NCBI GenBank assembly: GCA_033439255.1 | Contig: CM065883.1 | Span: 62,001-126,000 of the forward strand | From: Hericium rajendrae | Lineage: Eukaryota > Basidiomycota > Agaricomycetes > Russulales > Hericiaceae | Direction: 5' to 3' | Length of the DNA stretch: 64,000 bases | In this document: piece by piece, positions 10,081 through 22,099 of the stretch | How the letters are laid out: each line of letters starts with the position of its first letter | Position numbering within the stretch: position 1 is the stretch's first letter | Notes under the pieces: model-generated | The model's input: only the letters and a program-made list of their open reading frames with translations | Databases searched by the model: none | Told to the model about the DNA's origin: nothing | Made by a program: the position numbers and the translations under genes

Positions 10081-11350
10081 TCAAGACATAAACAGATTCA
10101 CCTCCTCGTCCGAAAGGAATAATCGAAGAGAGTCCCGGCCCATTTCCCGAATCTCCTTGAAACGAGCTCCAAATTGCTCCAAACCATCGAGAACCCCAAG
10201 CAACCGGTAAAACCTGATAGAGCCGAGCTCATCCCACGTAAAATGTGGAAATTCGTAAAGGTCTATAGCGGCGGCCTTCGCAATTCGCTCAAGGCTGGTC
10301 TGGAGGGCCTGACGCTCATCTCTCGTGTCCTCGAGGTGCTCGCAGATCTCGTCTTCCAGCTTCAATCGGAGTTGATAGTTTAACGACTGTGACAAAAGCA
10401 GTCAGCAGCAGCACTAAGCATCTCTGCGACATACCTTCGGAGGGTAAAGTGATAAGACCTTGTACAAGGTGTCCACGATGCCCGAGAGCACCCGCACTAA
10501 CTCGAAACTTAATCGGAGAACACAGTGAATGCAGAAGAGGTCCACTTACGCCGCTCCCAGATGACCAACTTGTGCACAAAATCGAACCAAATTTTACCGA
10601 ACAGCGGCAATCGAAGATAACCCGGAATGGACTGATAGTGAGCAGCGAGTTGCGGGAAATCAGCTTCCGCTACGTTGAAGATGTGCTGGATCGGAACGGG
10701 TAGATCCCACGGCTTGCGAGTCTGGCGAGCATTGACCCTAGCGATGTTCACGAAGTAGAATTTGCCGAGGATGACGAAGGGATGGATGGGGTGACGTAGA
10801 AGACGATGAACGTAGAATGCGTTTGGATTGGCGACCAGTCCAAGGGGCGAAAGATGCGCTGCTCGCGCCAGTCTGGACAAACCAGATAACGTTTGTCCAT
10901 AGTCAGTCGGAACCCTGGCCCAGGCTCGTTAGAATGTGAGAATGCGGGAAAGAACTCATGAAGAACGCACCGTCGACGGATGCCGGAACCTTCGACAAAG
11001 GACCCTCCCCACAGATGGTGGATGAGCTGAGATGCATCGGCCCGAAAAGAACGAGAGACAAGTAATATGGAAGTCAATGTATCGGCCAAATGAGAATTGA
11101 GATGGGACGTGAACATGAGGCCGTAGAAATAGGATCCAATCACGTGTGATAGAATCGTGTAGACAATGTCATTCGGTAGGCGTGGGGTGGGGATGTAAGC
11201 AAAGAGGTCTGTAGCGGAACGTACGGCCTGTCGCTTGGATAGGGGACGGCGTTTTGATGGAGATGCCGCCATTTTGTTGCGTTTGGAGGGTGACCGGGCC
11301 GATTTCTGCTTAGAGGGTGATCCAACGCGCTGCCATCTGGAGGGAGACAT
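10081..11350 (-). CDS. F-box-like hypothetical protein, 370 aa
   Basis: Four exons (10971-11350, 10550-10914, 10435-10496, 10081-10386) join in phase to 371 codons including the stop. The start ATG at 11350 opens the reading MSPSRWQRVGSPSK. The N-terminus is basic, with three SPSK-type repeats that may act in nuclear localisation. It is followed by an F-box-like helical stretch, LPNDIVYTILSHVI then LTSILLVSRSF (about residues 50-95). That arrangement (L-P-x-x-I-x-x-x-I, then a V-S-R/K turn) is the usual F-box signature, which would bind Skp1 of an SCF ubiquitin ligase. The rest is an all-helical region without recognisable repeats, rich in Arg/Glu near the C-terminus. The introns are 56, 53 and 48 nt. 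F-box-like families of this size are greatly expanded in mushrooms. No substrate can be named. Confidence 0.72.
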
Positions 11351-12481
11351 GGTAAGAAGTGGCGCAGACCTTGACGAGAGGTAGTGGGGGGATGAAGTGG
11401 ATGAAACGGATGGTCTCCAGCTGATATACCATCCCGGTTCTTTGTCCTTCAGGGCACGTGGAAGTGCGTGACAAAATGATTTGTTTGCCATGAGGTCAGA
11501 CCTGATCCGAGCGAGCATTGACCTCGAATTAAACAAAGTGGAATATAAGTAAAGACTGATGTACTGGGACCTCAAGTACGATCAGCCGATCCCTTAAGAA
11601 AGAGCCTTGTACTTACATTGTTTGTACCTTTCCGCGAGTTGACGCCGCACATTTCTCTCATTCTCAGAACTGCGTGCTAAAGTCAAGCGTTCAGTAACCC
11701 ACGAAGCAGAGATTGCATAAGACCTCTGCAGGCCACACAGTACAGACGATCTTGTGAATGGCTAGTACCTATCGAACACGTTTTGCGAAGAGGCTCTTTC
11801 TGAGTGCGCAGCTCCGAGCACATAGATCGTAGCGAAAGGCTTGTTGACGTCTGAGATAAGGCAGCGGCGAGAGACTGCCAGGAAAATGCGAGGCTACAAC
11901 GAGGACAATCTCCAGATGAGAGCACTAGGAATTTCGGCCCGGCGCAAACAAGTGCAAATAATAGGTGCCGTGAGAAGATGGTGATACAGTGCATGGCACA
12001 ATATAATATAGGCCAAGTTTGAATTTGACTTACATATGCTGGAATGTCATATTTCTCTAAGTTTGAGAATATCAAGAAGCTTGGCTGGTTCCGTTGAGAC
12101 CAAAAATGGCGTGATTTTGTTGTCCTGATAGAAGTGTGGGCGCGTGTGGGCGCGTGCAGATGTGCATCCAATCTAATGAGGTGCATCCAATCTGATCGTG
12201 CAGCAGGTTTGAAGTCAGTGGCTAGGCTAGCCATGAAATAGCTAGCAGAACGATTGTACGTAGTCAATTATTATATATGCAATCGCGTACTTTGATGTAT
12301 AACTCCGAGAATCCAGACTGCGCAAGGTAAAGATCACAAACAGATACGAACAGCGACGAATGGACAAGAAGAGTGAAAGAGCCGAACACGTGGCTATACA
12401 ATTGCTGCGCACTGTCGATTACAATGGTATGGAAATGGTTCCTTCTAACCTCTCCAATGGTTCTCCGCCACAGAATCAGGG
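11351..12481. other. Intergenic, no gene recognised
   Basis: A 194-codon minus-strand frame (11683-12267) has no domain or consistent splice structure and is probably chance. The right end should contain the 3' untranslated region of the next minus-strand gene. Confidence 0.5.
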
Positions 12482-13577
12482 CTACTTCAGCAGAGATGCC
12501 TCGAGAGACGGCAACTCATCCTTCAACCTATGTGCCGACATAGTCGTTGTTGAATTGCAGAGTTCTATCGTGACAGATTATACTGCAGCAGACTGACCTT
12601 GCTAATAGCCCACCATTCATGTACAACACAACTCCGTCAAAGAAGTACTGCAACTTGGCGTGAGCAGTCACACGCATCTCGGCCATGATTTTGATGTCCA
12701 TCTCGAAATCCGAGGTCGGACCATCCGACGACGCATGTGGAGGTTTTCTAGCGTCTTTATATATGTGAGTCCACAGCATCACATGGGAAGCATGGTCCGG
12801 TCGGGGAAGGAGGCCATAATCGGATTTAACCAGAGTCCCGATAAATGCTTGGCAATGGGCAGCTTCTTTCGTAACTTCGTCATGAAGCCACGATCTTGAA
12901 CATCTCTCATTAGCATTGTGAATCGTGAGAAGTGGGCTAGAACCTACCGGATCTGCTGTGTCAATTCGGATGGGTCGTATTGACCAAGGGTTTGAGTCAT
13001 GCATTCGAGAAGAAGATGAAGGATTAAGTCACGAGAAGCTTGGATACAGCGCTCAATGACCGCAGGCCAGGTGAGCTGGATTTGATCCATGATAGTGGTG
13101 CGGAGGGCGCTAGTATCACCATTCGACTCTGTCAAGATACGAGCAATGTCGTCCAACCAAATATCAGTCTCGTCCTCGCGAACGTGATCAATGTCAAGGC
13201 GTCTAGATATCATCGGGCACGCCTACACCGTGCATGAAAGGAAGGAAGTCCGGTGTTGTCCTACGAATCTCTAGTTTGAAGGCAGCATGGATTTCTTCAT
13301 ACGGCTTCCACAGTGATTCGCAACCCGGGCTATTTTTAAGATAACCAATAGCCAAAGCAAAGAATGCTTTGATCCGTCTAGGAGATCACAATATCAGAGA
13401 AGTTCAGGCATACCGCTGAAGTACGCTTACAAGATCGAGGTCATCTTGGCCCTTTGCCTGGAATCGCCAATATCTCTTTCGTCAAGCATTCGTCTGATAT
13501 GGACAGAGAGTGAATTCATCAACAATACTACTGCAATGAGCACCATCGGGTCCACGTACGCAGTGTCTAATAGGTGT
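12482..13577 (-). CDS. Unrecognised multi-exon protein, 5' end unresolved
   Basis: Five exons join in phase: 13431-13577, 13221-13377, 12948-13168, 12598-12903 and 12482-12527. The introns are 53, 52, 44 and 70 nt. The translation has clear protein character, with segments such as VDPMVLIAVVLLMNSLSVHI, LWKPYEEIHAAFKLEIRR, TDIWLDDIARILTE and WPAVIERCIQASRDLILHLL. It is mostly helical, ends LEASLLK and stops at 12482-12484. Upstream a further exon may exist: an open frame at 13616-13867 reads WNFARPVNIVDPHSVVSAH. I could not join it in phase, so the true start, and whether the gene is intact, remain open. I do not recognise the family and assign no function. It lies 3' of the SUN-domain gene on the same strand. 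Confidence 0.6.
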
Positions 13578-13989
13578 CTATGAAATAGAACAGATCAATT
13601 ATACATGACTTATATTCATGGAGAAGAGCTTACGTGGGCCGACACTACTGAGTGCGGGTCAACAATGTTGACGGGTCTTGCAAAATTCCAAAGAGCGTCC
13701 GAGGGTCGAGAGTATGCGGCGCTGCTGGCTTTCGTGGCGTCTGAACTCACATCATGCACACCGACGAACTTTCTACATGTAAGTATCAAGCGAAATGGCT
13801 CGAGCCCCGAGCTGTCAAGACAGATTTTCGCAAAACTGAAACAGAGATGCGGACGCTCGTAGATCACTATTTACACATTTGAAGTACGTGAGATGGGGTA
13901 TGAATACTTTGGTCCCTGCGAAAAGAAGAAAGCGTGAGTGTTAGAAAAGGACATGCGAATGGTAATGCACATATTACATTCTGCCCGAG

Positions 13990-15482
13990 TCAACCCGCAT
14001 TGTGGATCCTAGTCCTGTACACGCAGGTCGAATTCGCACCCCAATTATCCAAAAACTCGAAGACGACGATGGAGAAAAATAATTTCTCCTCTAGAAGGCT
14101 GTTAAAAATGGGAAATGTCTGGCTCGCGTGAGGTGAATCAATGTCATAGACGACATCGGCGAGTTGTAGGAAGCCGTGCAATGCCTCCATATCTTCTAGA
14201 TCTTGTGCGTCCCCCGCGAGGTCGGTGTGCAAAAAACGTTCGACCGGAGCTAGGTTATCGCTAGCACGATGGAGGTATCTGCTGGGCGTGAAGTCGCCGT
14301 CGAGAAGGCCCCATAATCGTATCTGCTTCGGGGCCTGTGTGACGTCTTGATTGGATAGAAGTTCCCGGGGTGCGTGGTCGACAGTGAGTGTCGAGATACT
14401 GACGCGCTCAGACAAGCGTATCCCAAGATGCCCACTTTGTCCCTCAAACTCCCAGCAATCTCCAACCGAGACCCCTGTTTCGAGAGCCACACTGATTGGA
14501 TTGATCCTAACGAAAGATAGATCCATGCCTCTTAACCAATTGACCCACCGCGCCCACAGAGAAAGTGTTCGAAGGCCCCGAGTTGGACTCGACAACCAAA
14601 GGATGGGCTGTGCACCGCCACTATGAAGAGCAAAGTCGCGTTGGCCACTGCCATCTTTAGAATATGTGAGCAATGCCGTTTGCACGGTTTCGTCCACAGA
14701 CAGCTGGGAGACTTGGTGTGTCTGCAATTCGAGGATACGCGCGATCATATCTTCTTCCAATGAGGTGAAAGACCTTTGGGAGTCCTCTAGGTGTTTGATA
14801 CGCTCGGCCAATGTCATTATGCTGTCAATCGCTTCATGGTATGCCGGAGACATAATTGCGGGAAGGGGAGGGGAAAGGTTCGAGGTGACAGAGTGACAAC
14901 AGGCGAGACTGGTATACGGTGATGCAATGTCTAAACGGAGTGCGCATATCATGCGCTCGGAGATGATGATGAAAAGCAGGATCCACGGCGCCACTTTCAA
15001 AAGGACCCAGAGGAACCGCTGCAGCTGTGAACCGAGAAGAGACCAGATGGTAGTACCTACGGTGAAGTCACGAAGCTGCGTGTACGATGCACTTATAGAT
15101 GATATAGAAAGGCGGTTCGAAAGCAGACCGGGCAGACCGGCAGATGGTCGCGGTGGTTTAGGGGGTATAAAAGTGGGCACTGGGTGTGGATGCCAATCGT
15201 CAGTTACGAAAGACGATCATTGCTCCACCACGTACCGGCTGGAGAAAATCTGAGTCGAATGCCATTCTGAACCTTTTTTGCATAAACACCCAAAGGGTGC
15301 TTCTGGACAAGGTCCTGAATGTGAACCGGGGTCAGCTACGTTTTGGTGATAATGTAACTTCAGCATACCTGTTTGATGATTGGCTGCTGCTGTCCCAGCT
15401 CAACGCCGAAACGACCGAGGTCATAGTGGTGACGGTGATCAGGGCGATCAGCCTTCTTGGATCGTGGGCCTACGCTTATCAT
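13990..15482 (-). CDS. SUN-domain nuclear envelope protein, 460 aa
   Basis: SUN proteins sit in the inner nuclear membrane and pair with outer-membrane KASH proteins to form the LINC bridge. Three exons (15369-15482, 15236-15314, 13990-15179) give 461 codons including the stop. The start ATG at 15482 is followed by a basic N-terminus (PRSKKADRPDHRHH) facing the nucleoplasm. A proline-rich stretch follows, then one membrane segment at about residues 120-138 (FLWVLLKVAPWILLFIII), a coiled coil at about 179-224, and a C-terminal SUN domain from about 245. Diagnostic SUN motifs are DFALHSGGAQPI, GDCWEFEGQSGHLGIRLSE, APKQIRLWGL and FEFLDNWGANSTCVYRTRIH. The domain ends close to the C-terminus, as is usual. 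The introns are 54 and 56 nt. A longer upstream open frame (15486-15695) was treated as untranslated. The family call is firm; the exact start is less so. Confidence 0.9.
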
Positions 15483-15812
15483 CTGTTAAAATTCAACGAT
15501 GGAGGAGGGAGGAGGAAGAGAGGCTACGAGTGCAAACGAGATGACGGCATGGCAGTGATGCCACTGCCTGCAGTTCAAGACAAAGATGAGACAATCCGCA
15601 ACTCGCCGACGTTCAAGCAGTGTCTCCCTTTCCGTATCGGACCGGCCGGGCCTGGTACCTCTGCTCTTTGATATCCTCTGCTTGTCCTCTGCCACCGATA
15701 GACAAACATTGCCTTTGACGTAGTCTCAAGGATATTCCTACTGACCAACAATATATACCGAAATGGCCCATTACACTTCTTGCACCCTGCTACCCACCCG
15801 CAGTGATCTGAT

Positions 15813-16578
15813 ATGGACGTCGAAACCTCTCCAGAGTGTGATGGGTTCGAGCTCATCTCGCATACGGAGGCTCAGTCTCATGATGCTTATACGAACAATC
15901 TGAGAAACAACATACAGCGAGCCTTGAGATTGCCTTGGACGGTGCGTCTTTGATGGAGTATAGCTAGGCACTGCGACTGACTGATACTTTCCCTTGTGGC
16001 AGCCTCGAAGCAAGGATGTCTCGATCCCGGGCGAGGTCGATCCCGAGCTTGGAGGTTCCACAACCGATTCAACCTCCCAATCTTTTTCGTCGTTTGACCT
16101 GAGAGCTGCCGTGCATTGCGTTGCTTTCATATCCATGCTCCTCATTGTAAATGAATGCTATCTACGCAGGAGGATGTGTCTCGTATGCTACGGTCCAGAT
16201 TGGAAGCGCAGGAGGGTTTGATCGAACTTGGTCAATACCACGTGAAGACATTGAGAAACGGACTTTCTCAAGTAAGGTTGTCATTAGTAAATCTTTGTCG
16301 TGACGCTAAGCACATCATCGTCAGGCTGTGCAGTGTCTGCGGTGTTCTGAGACGATGAGAGATCCTGTTATGTGGGTGCACATTCTCGCCCTCTCTACCT
16401 CTCCCAGTAACCCGGTTATCTCAGGCTTTCGTGCGGACATAGTTTTTGCCGCAGATGTGCGAAGATTTGGTTCAAATCATTGCGATCTAGCATCCGTATC
16501 TGTCCATCCTGCGGTAAAAATGTTGGTAACCAAGTCACACCAAACATCGCGCTGAGGGAATGCTGCAGACAGCTGTGA
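15813..16578 (+). CDS. Small RING-finger protein, 179 aa
   Basis: Five exons (15813-15941, 16003-16110, 16170-16271, 16325-16371, 16425-16578) join in phase to 180 codons including the stop. The introns are 53-61 nt. The first half is acidic and Ser/Thr-rich, followed by a short helix (EDVSRMLRSRLEAQEGLIEL). The second half is a C3HC4 RING: CLRC, then CGHSFCRRC, then CPSC, with the first Cys pair and the CxH split over exons 4 and 5. A RING of this kind would recruit an E2 enzyme as part of a ubiquitin ligase, so the protein is a probable small E3. It is divergent from the SUN gene upstream (start to start about 330 bp), and converges with the minus-strand CACTA transposase gene. No partner or substrate is visible. 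Confidence 0.85.
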
Positions 16579-16663
16579 TCTTATAGAGTCGCATATACAC
16601 ATATACTGTACAGTTCGATTAATAAATTCCCAGTCATTTCTATGTCTCCCTGCCATGCTAGTC

Positions 16664-19600
16664 CTAAGACATGCTCGTGTAAATAGCGTAAAATACGAAG
16701 TCAAATACTGAGAAGTCACTTACCCTGTCGAGCAGCAGTACGTGGACAAATTCTCCTAGAACTGTGGGGAGTTCCTGGATTGAATGCACAAAATGATGTT
16801 CGACCTGTGGGACAGTGAGAATAACTGCGACTGGTTCCAGCCGGTTATAATACAGGGAACCACCGGCTACAGGAAACCGTCGGTAAGGGTCCATGGAGGC
16901 ATGAGGTGGGGAGAGAGGTTGAAAGAATTGGACGACTACGAAAGTCTGGGCGATATCGACCCCATTGGTCCTGCGCATGTGAGAAAAGATCCGCTTTATC
17001 ATAGCCGGCTTCAGGTCCTGATGGTCTGGGACGTGACACATAATGTAGCTGTCTCGCGGAGAAGACGTGCTGAAAACCTGGCCTAAACGCTTGAACTCCG
17101 ACCGTATGAAAGCCTCGTTTCGCAGTCTACTGGGGTCGCCAAAGCCGCGGTCGTTCTTCTGTACCCATGATTGCAGCAATGCATATAGATCGTCATCTAG
17201 CAATGATAGATCCTTGTTGGTCCAGTTGACTATATCCTCAGTGATGTCAAAAGACTCGTCAAAAGCGAGCACATCATTGAGGAAGGTGCCCCGAATATCC
17301 GCGTGAAAAACCTTTTCGTACAACGAGACCAATCGAGATAGATTAGAGGATAGAGCCTCCAAGTTGAACATCGCACGGAGGTTTTGGCCCATGCATAAAT
17401 GGCTGAACATGGTGATTTCTAAGTCATCTGTAGTTTTTTTTTTAAGAACTGCAGTTAAGCCAATATAATCGTAGAGCCGTACCGAATCTGCCATTCGTCG
17501 GAATGTTCTGAAGCATGAAATTGTATCGTTCAAAAGGGAAGCATCGCCAAGCGTGTGTGGGCTCAAAGCCTTGTAACAGAGTCGGAAGATGCAGCGATAG
17601 GTGTTGATTTGGCGTGATTTTAGTTCTGGGATACAGTTTAAGCAAATTCTTGAGGTATCGATGCATGTAAAACTGGTAATCAAAGATTTTCTCCGTAGTC
17701 ATCGTGCGAGATGTGGCGAGCTTGGTTGCAGCTACTAAATCCATGAAATTAGAGAGCATCTTTTGCTGCCTGCTGTCGGTGGGTGAAAGCCCCCATAAAC
17801 GAACTAGAGAGCACACCAAATTAATCGAGCAGAACGTGCGCCATTGGTCTGCCGATGGTTTTCCGTGCTTTTTTTGCCCGATGCCGCGAGGAACCAGGGC
17901 TACCCAGGAAGGGATAGACAATTTGTCCATGTCCCTGACGATGGTCTCAAGAGTCTCTTGGCTGAGAACTCGAGTCTTCTTCCTCCTCCCTCCCCCGCCA
18001 TCTGGTACGAATCTTGTACTATGAACAGAAACATCTATGAGCGACGTAGCGATCGCTCGCTGGCGCTAGAAGAGGAGATAGTTAGAATGGCACAGAAGAT
18101 AGATGCTCTTTTCTTACCCATTCCAATAGCTTTTCGATCATTACCTTGACAGTCCATTTCTGTATTTCTGGGTCGTTGGGTTGACGCTCGAGCTTTATCT
18201 CGCACAAAAGAGCTAAGCCAGCCCGGCGCATCTTCCGGAGAGCAGTTTCTGTGCCGACCAGTTCCAGTATCTCAATCGCCTTCTGAACGTCGAACTCTTC
18301 AAAGACCGTGTCCTCCAGGTTGAGCTATAATTCACCGGACTCGAGACAGCTGTTCCTCTGATGCATTCCAGGTGAGAAGAGGAATAAAGAGCAGAAACCG
18401 GACGTACCCATGCAGTTAGAAGATCAATCATTGCTGATACCGTGTGTGTCTGAAAGCGGGGATCGCCAACAGGGCCAACTGACAGGTTGCGCCTGCAAAG
18501 CGCAGAGAGCATTTCTTTTCCTAGTTTTTTTAGGACAGTCGGGGTACCGTTGCGTTCCAACGCGTCCTGTGCCTGTTCAACCGTCAATTTGCTTGTGGCC
18601 TACATAGGCACTTGATCAGTGCGGGCATGTACGCGCAAAAAAAAACCATGGGAGTGCATACCGTTGATCTATCAGACTCCATTGCAGATTTGGTAGATTC
18701 TATCTGCGAACCCTGCGAGTGCTAGGATTAAGATCGCCACGAGAATAGCACGTAACAATAGAACGTACCGTCGATCCGTCAGACTCTATATGTGAAGTTT
18801 CTGCCGATTGCATGAATTGAGGACGCTGCAGCCAGTCTTAATGTCAGTTATGCAAATTTGAGCGATTTGCGATACGCACGAATTCTAGGAGTTTTTGTAC
18901 CATATCCGGGACCTTCATGCTTGCAAATTTCCCTTCGTCGGTTGCAAAGACATGTGCGCACAGCGCAGTCAGGCTGCCTTTGAGCAGGCCTTTGAGGGCA
19001 GTTGCATTGCCCCTGGTCTTGTATACATTCAGGGAGTCGGCAAGACTGACCTGCGAACGCGAGGTACCTTGCTAGAGGACATTTTAAGTAAGAGCCATGG
19101 ATGTGAGATAACTGTCTCTCACAGTCCCCGGCTTTCGAGGAACAGGGATCATGACTTTTCCCATGTTGCGCGAGATGGATTGACTAGCATTCTGCATGCT
19201 GAGCCTTGTTCTCGAGGGGCCTATCGTCCTGTCACTTGCTGTGGAGCCGCTCGAGGTAGACTGTTTTATAACTACCCATCAGTAATCCTATAAGCAGAGT
19301 TACCCTTGACGGCGTGCTCACGGATGCAGATACGTGATTGTCTTTATCTGCGCTAAAGCTGCCGTCCGGCTGTTTTTTAGTACTGGCAAGTTGGTCGTAC
19401 TAAGAACATAATCGTCAACTGTAACACGGGTACGGCTGTTAGGTGAAAACGTACATATTCAGTCAAGCCCTTTATAAGGTGTTCCTTGTTCTCCCCAGGA
19501 CGTGCCGCATCTGTATCACGACATATTTCTCGTAAAACCGCAATGCTGAATTGTCGCAGCTCAGCGATAGAACCGCTGTATAAGGCTTCGTAGGCATCTC

Positions 19601-21738
19601 GTAGGGTCTCATCTGAGACTTCTCCCTCTCTAGGACCATCAAATGTGATGCCGGCTCCGTCCTCGACTCCGGCGTCCATACCCCACACCTCCCGGCAGTG
19701 CTGCTTGAGATTTCCAAGAAAGAAATTGTGCATCGTGTCGATCGTTGTGAATCTGATGGGGTCCCAGTACGGAAGACGTAGCAGCTCTGACCATCGCAAC
19801 CCGTATTCCTTCGTGATGTCCTTCCGGATGGCCTCAGTAGGGGCATCCCTCCATTGTATCGCATGGAGCATATGCTCCTCTCGTGTTCGCGTTGGCCAGT
19901 TCCAATAATCCAGATTATTCATGTCAGATTTTGTCAGTCGGCAGTAGGAACAAAAATGATTTGACATGTATGATACATGACCAGACATCTGCCGCGCGGC
20001 TGGAAGATCGCAGACAAGGGGTATTAGAGCACAACGTACTCTGCGTCCTAGAGGGTAAGACGGTGTCTTTGTATACCATACACCTCGAGTCCAGAACGTG
20101 AGCAGGTCGTTGACCAAAGGCCGAAGAAGGTGATTGATCTGGTGCAAGGAGGGCTCGTCGGGGCCGGGCATGATGCCAACCAGAAACATATTTTCGACAC
20201 GATAGCGGACAGCGGGAGGAAGGTTGAGACAGACCATGTAAATTGCGCCTACAGAAACTTTCTGCTTTGCTTCCTTGTTCTGAAATGGGTTGAAGCCATC
20301 CATGTTCAAGCTGAAAACCAATCGACCTTCGCCATCAGGACCCGGGACAAATGGGAGGTTGTCAGGACCCTGAAATTGGCGTAACGTAGGAGCATCCCAG
20401 ATGTCACGATGGAAGTCAGGCGGGATGTCCGACTGAGGGACAAGAACGTTCCGGTCTAAGAGTTTCTCTACGTCTGATCGGCAGAGAAGTCAACCTAGCC
20501 ATGACTTCATGTCTTGGTACACGAAGCGACGGACGGGAATGATTTCTGTCGCACTGCGTTTGCCACGCTTGATATGCTTCAGAGCACGATGGCAAGGCGC
20601 GGTACCTGGAGTGTCCTTGTGCGTGCAGAAGTCAGGATAGGGGTGTGTCAGATCATCTAGAGGATAGCAGCAGCAGCATTTCGGACAGCAGACAAAGGTT
20701 TTGGTCGTCGGCTTTAAGTCCATTCCATCGAGAACGGTGCGGATGTCGGTAGGAATGTGGAAAGTACGATTTACGTCGACCTCTGGGGATGCAAAATGGG
20801 ATATCGTCTCTTGCAGCATTAGGCGAGCGGACTCGAGGACAAATGTGCACCGGTCCATAGATAACCCACACAGAAGGTGAAGTACGCAGACCAGAAGGAA
20901 ACACGTCATTGTGACTGGATGCCATTGAGCAACCCTTTTCGCTTGCTGAAGCCAGTTAACTAGTCGAAGGAAGTTAATTCCGCTGGTCGCTTCGAGAAAA
21001 CCATAACCTACCTGTATTCAGATAGGTCTCATCTCTGCCTGATTCTGAAGCAAACTCCCTTTGATGAACAAGGCGCTGACGATCCCATTCTTCACGTTTG
21101 CTAGACTCCCAACTGCGCAAGCGATCTTGAAGAGCTGAAGACAGAACCTGCGCCCGAAGTCTGGTGGCGACATGCTCATGGTTTAGACCCTCGTGCGTCT
21201 GGTTCGCAGCGCCTAACAGCCACTCTTCGTATCCCAAAAAGGCTGAATTGCAAGAAGACATGACGTCTAACGAGTAAAATCCACCATTATGCTCCTTAGG
21301 AATGTCGTCATTGGAGACATCCAACAAAGGAGGCGCAGAATCGACCGTAGGAGGTTGATAAAATACAGCTCCTTCAAGCGGCGGGATCGTCGTGGATTCG
21401 AGAGCATCCCGCAGGGCTTTTAGGAATGTTCCTAGTTCTGGTTCGGAGCGAAAAATTTGAGGCAAAGAATGCTGTCTGGCGGGTATTAGACTAGGCAACG
21501 ATGAAGGCGGCGATGATTCAAAAGGGGTTTCAGAGGCAAACAAGCCACGGTTGCGCTCCAAAGCTTGGTGGTCCAGGTAAGCGGCTCGCTGCAGATACAA
21601 GCCTTTTACCATCTGGCCCGAGACATGATCCACTGAATCGCAGTCTCGACATTGTGAACATTGACAAAGCCGCAATACAGTTGCGTGCGGGGGTTTGTGC
21701 TGATCTACAGGTGCGCCGCCCCTCAGACGAGGTGGCAT
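16664..21738 (-). pseudogene. CACTA/EnSpm (TNP2-type) transposase gene, one in-frame stop
   Basis: The gene reads right to left. Exon 1 (21012-21738) starts MPPRLRGGAP and has a Cys-rich CQCSQCRDCD motif. The next exon (about 19455-20959) has a second Cys cluster (CCPKCCCCYPLDD) and the TNP2 catalytic core: DGFNPF, ENMFLVGIMPGPDEPSLHQI, VCDLPAARQMSGH, CSYC. Smaller exons (about 18115-19399) carry three related helical modules. A last pair of exons (17483-17930, 16664-17427) holds the DUF4218-like end (SWVALVPRGIGQKKHGKPSA, ADQWRTFCSINLVC). One TGA (20490-20492) interrupts the second exon, and the protein text continues in the same frame on both sides; a CGA to TGA change would explain it. No terminal CACTA repeats were found, so the copy is decayed or was captured by the host. 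Internal splice sites are partly resolved. Confidence 0.8.
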
Positions 21739-22099
21739 GGTGTGCCCTGTGTTTCAATAGTAATCTTTTAAAGTCGTGAGATCACAACGGGAAAAGTTGG
21801 GATTAATGCGGAACGAACCAGTGATTGAAGCGAATAGCTCGTCGCTTTACAGTCGTACAGTGAGTGTATCGTTGTATGGACTGAGATAAGTATATAGATC
21901 TCGGTCCCGACTGAACTTGACGGGCGCTAAAGCTTGATCAAGCGCTTCTACTTTCACCGAACGGTGTAGTAGGCGCTCATGACCGCGCGCCCTGATCCCT
22001 TTGTTCCAACTTCAATCAAGCTCCTCGGGAAACTGGAAAATGAAGACAACTACTTCTGCGTCCACCTCCCGACCGTCTTAACCGCATCTTAACAGAAAT
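21739..22099. promoter_or_regulatory. Divergent promoter region
   Basis: These 361 bp separate the start of the minus-strand CACTA gene from the start of the plus-strand SNF2 helicase gene, so they must contain both 5' regions. There is no clear TATA box toward either gene, and no terminal repeat of the CACTA element was found here. Confidence 0.4.

Noticed and set aside
11683-12267. A 194-codon minus-strand frame
   Set aside because: No domain, irregular composition, and no splice partners. Probably chance or untranslated DNA.
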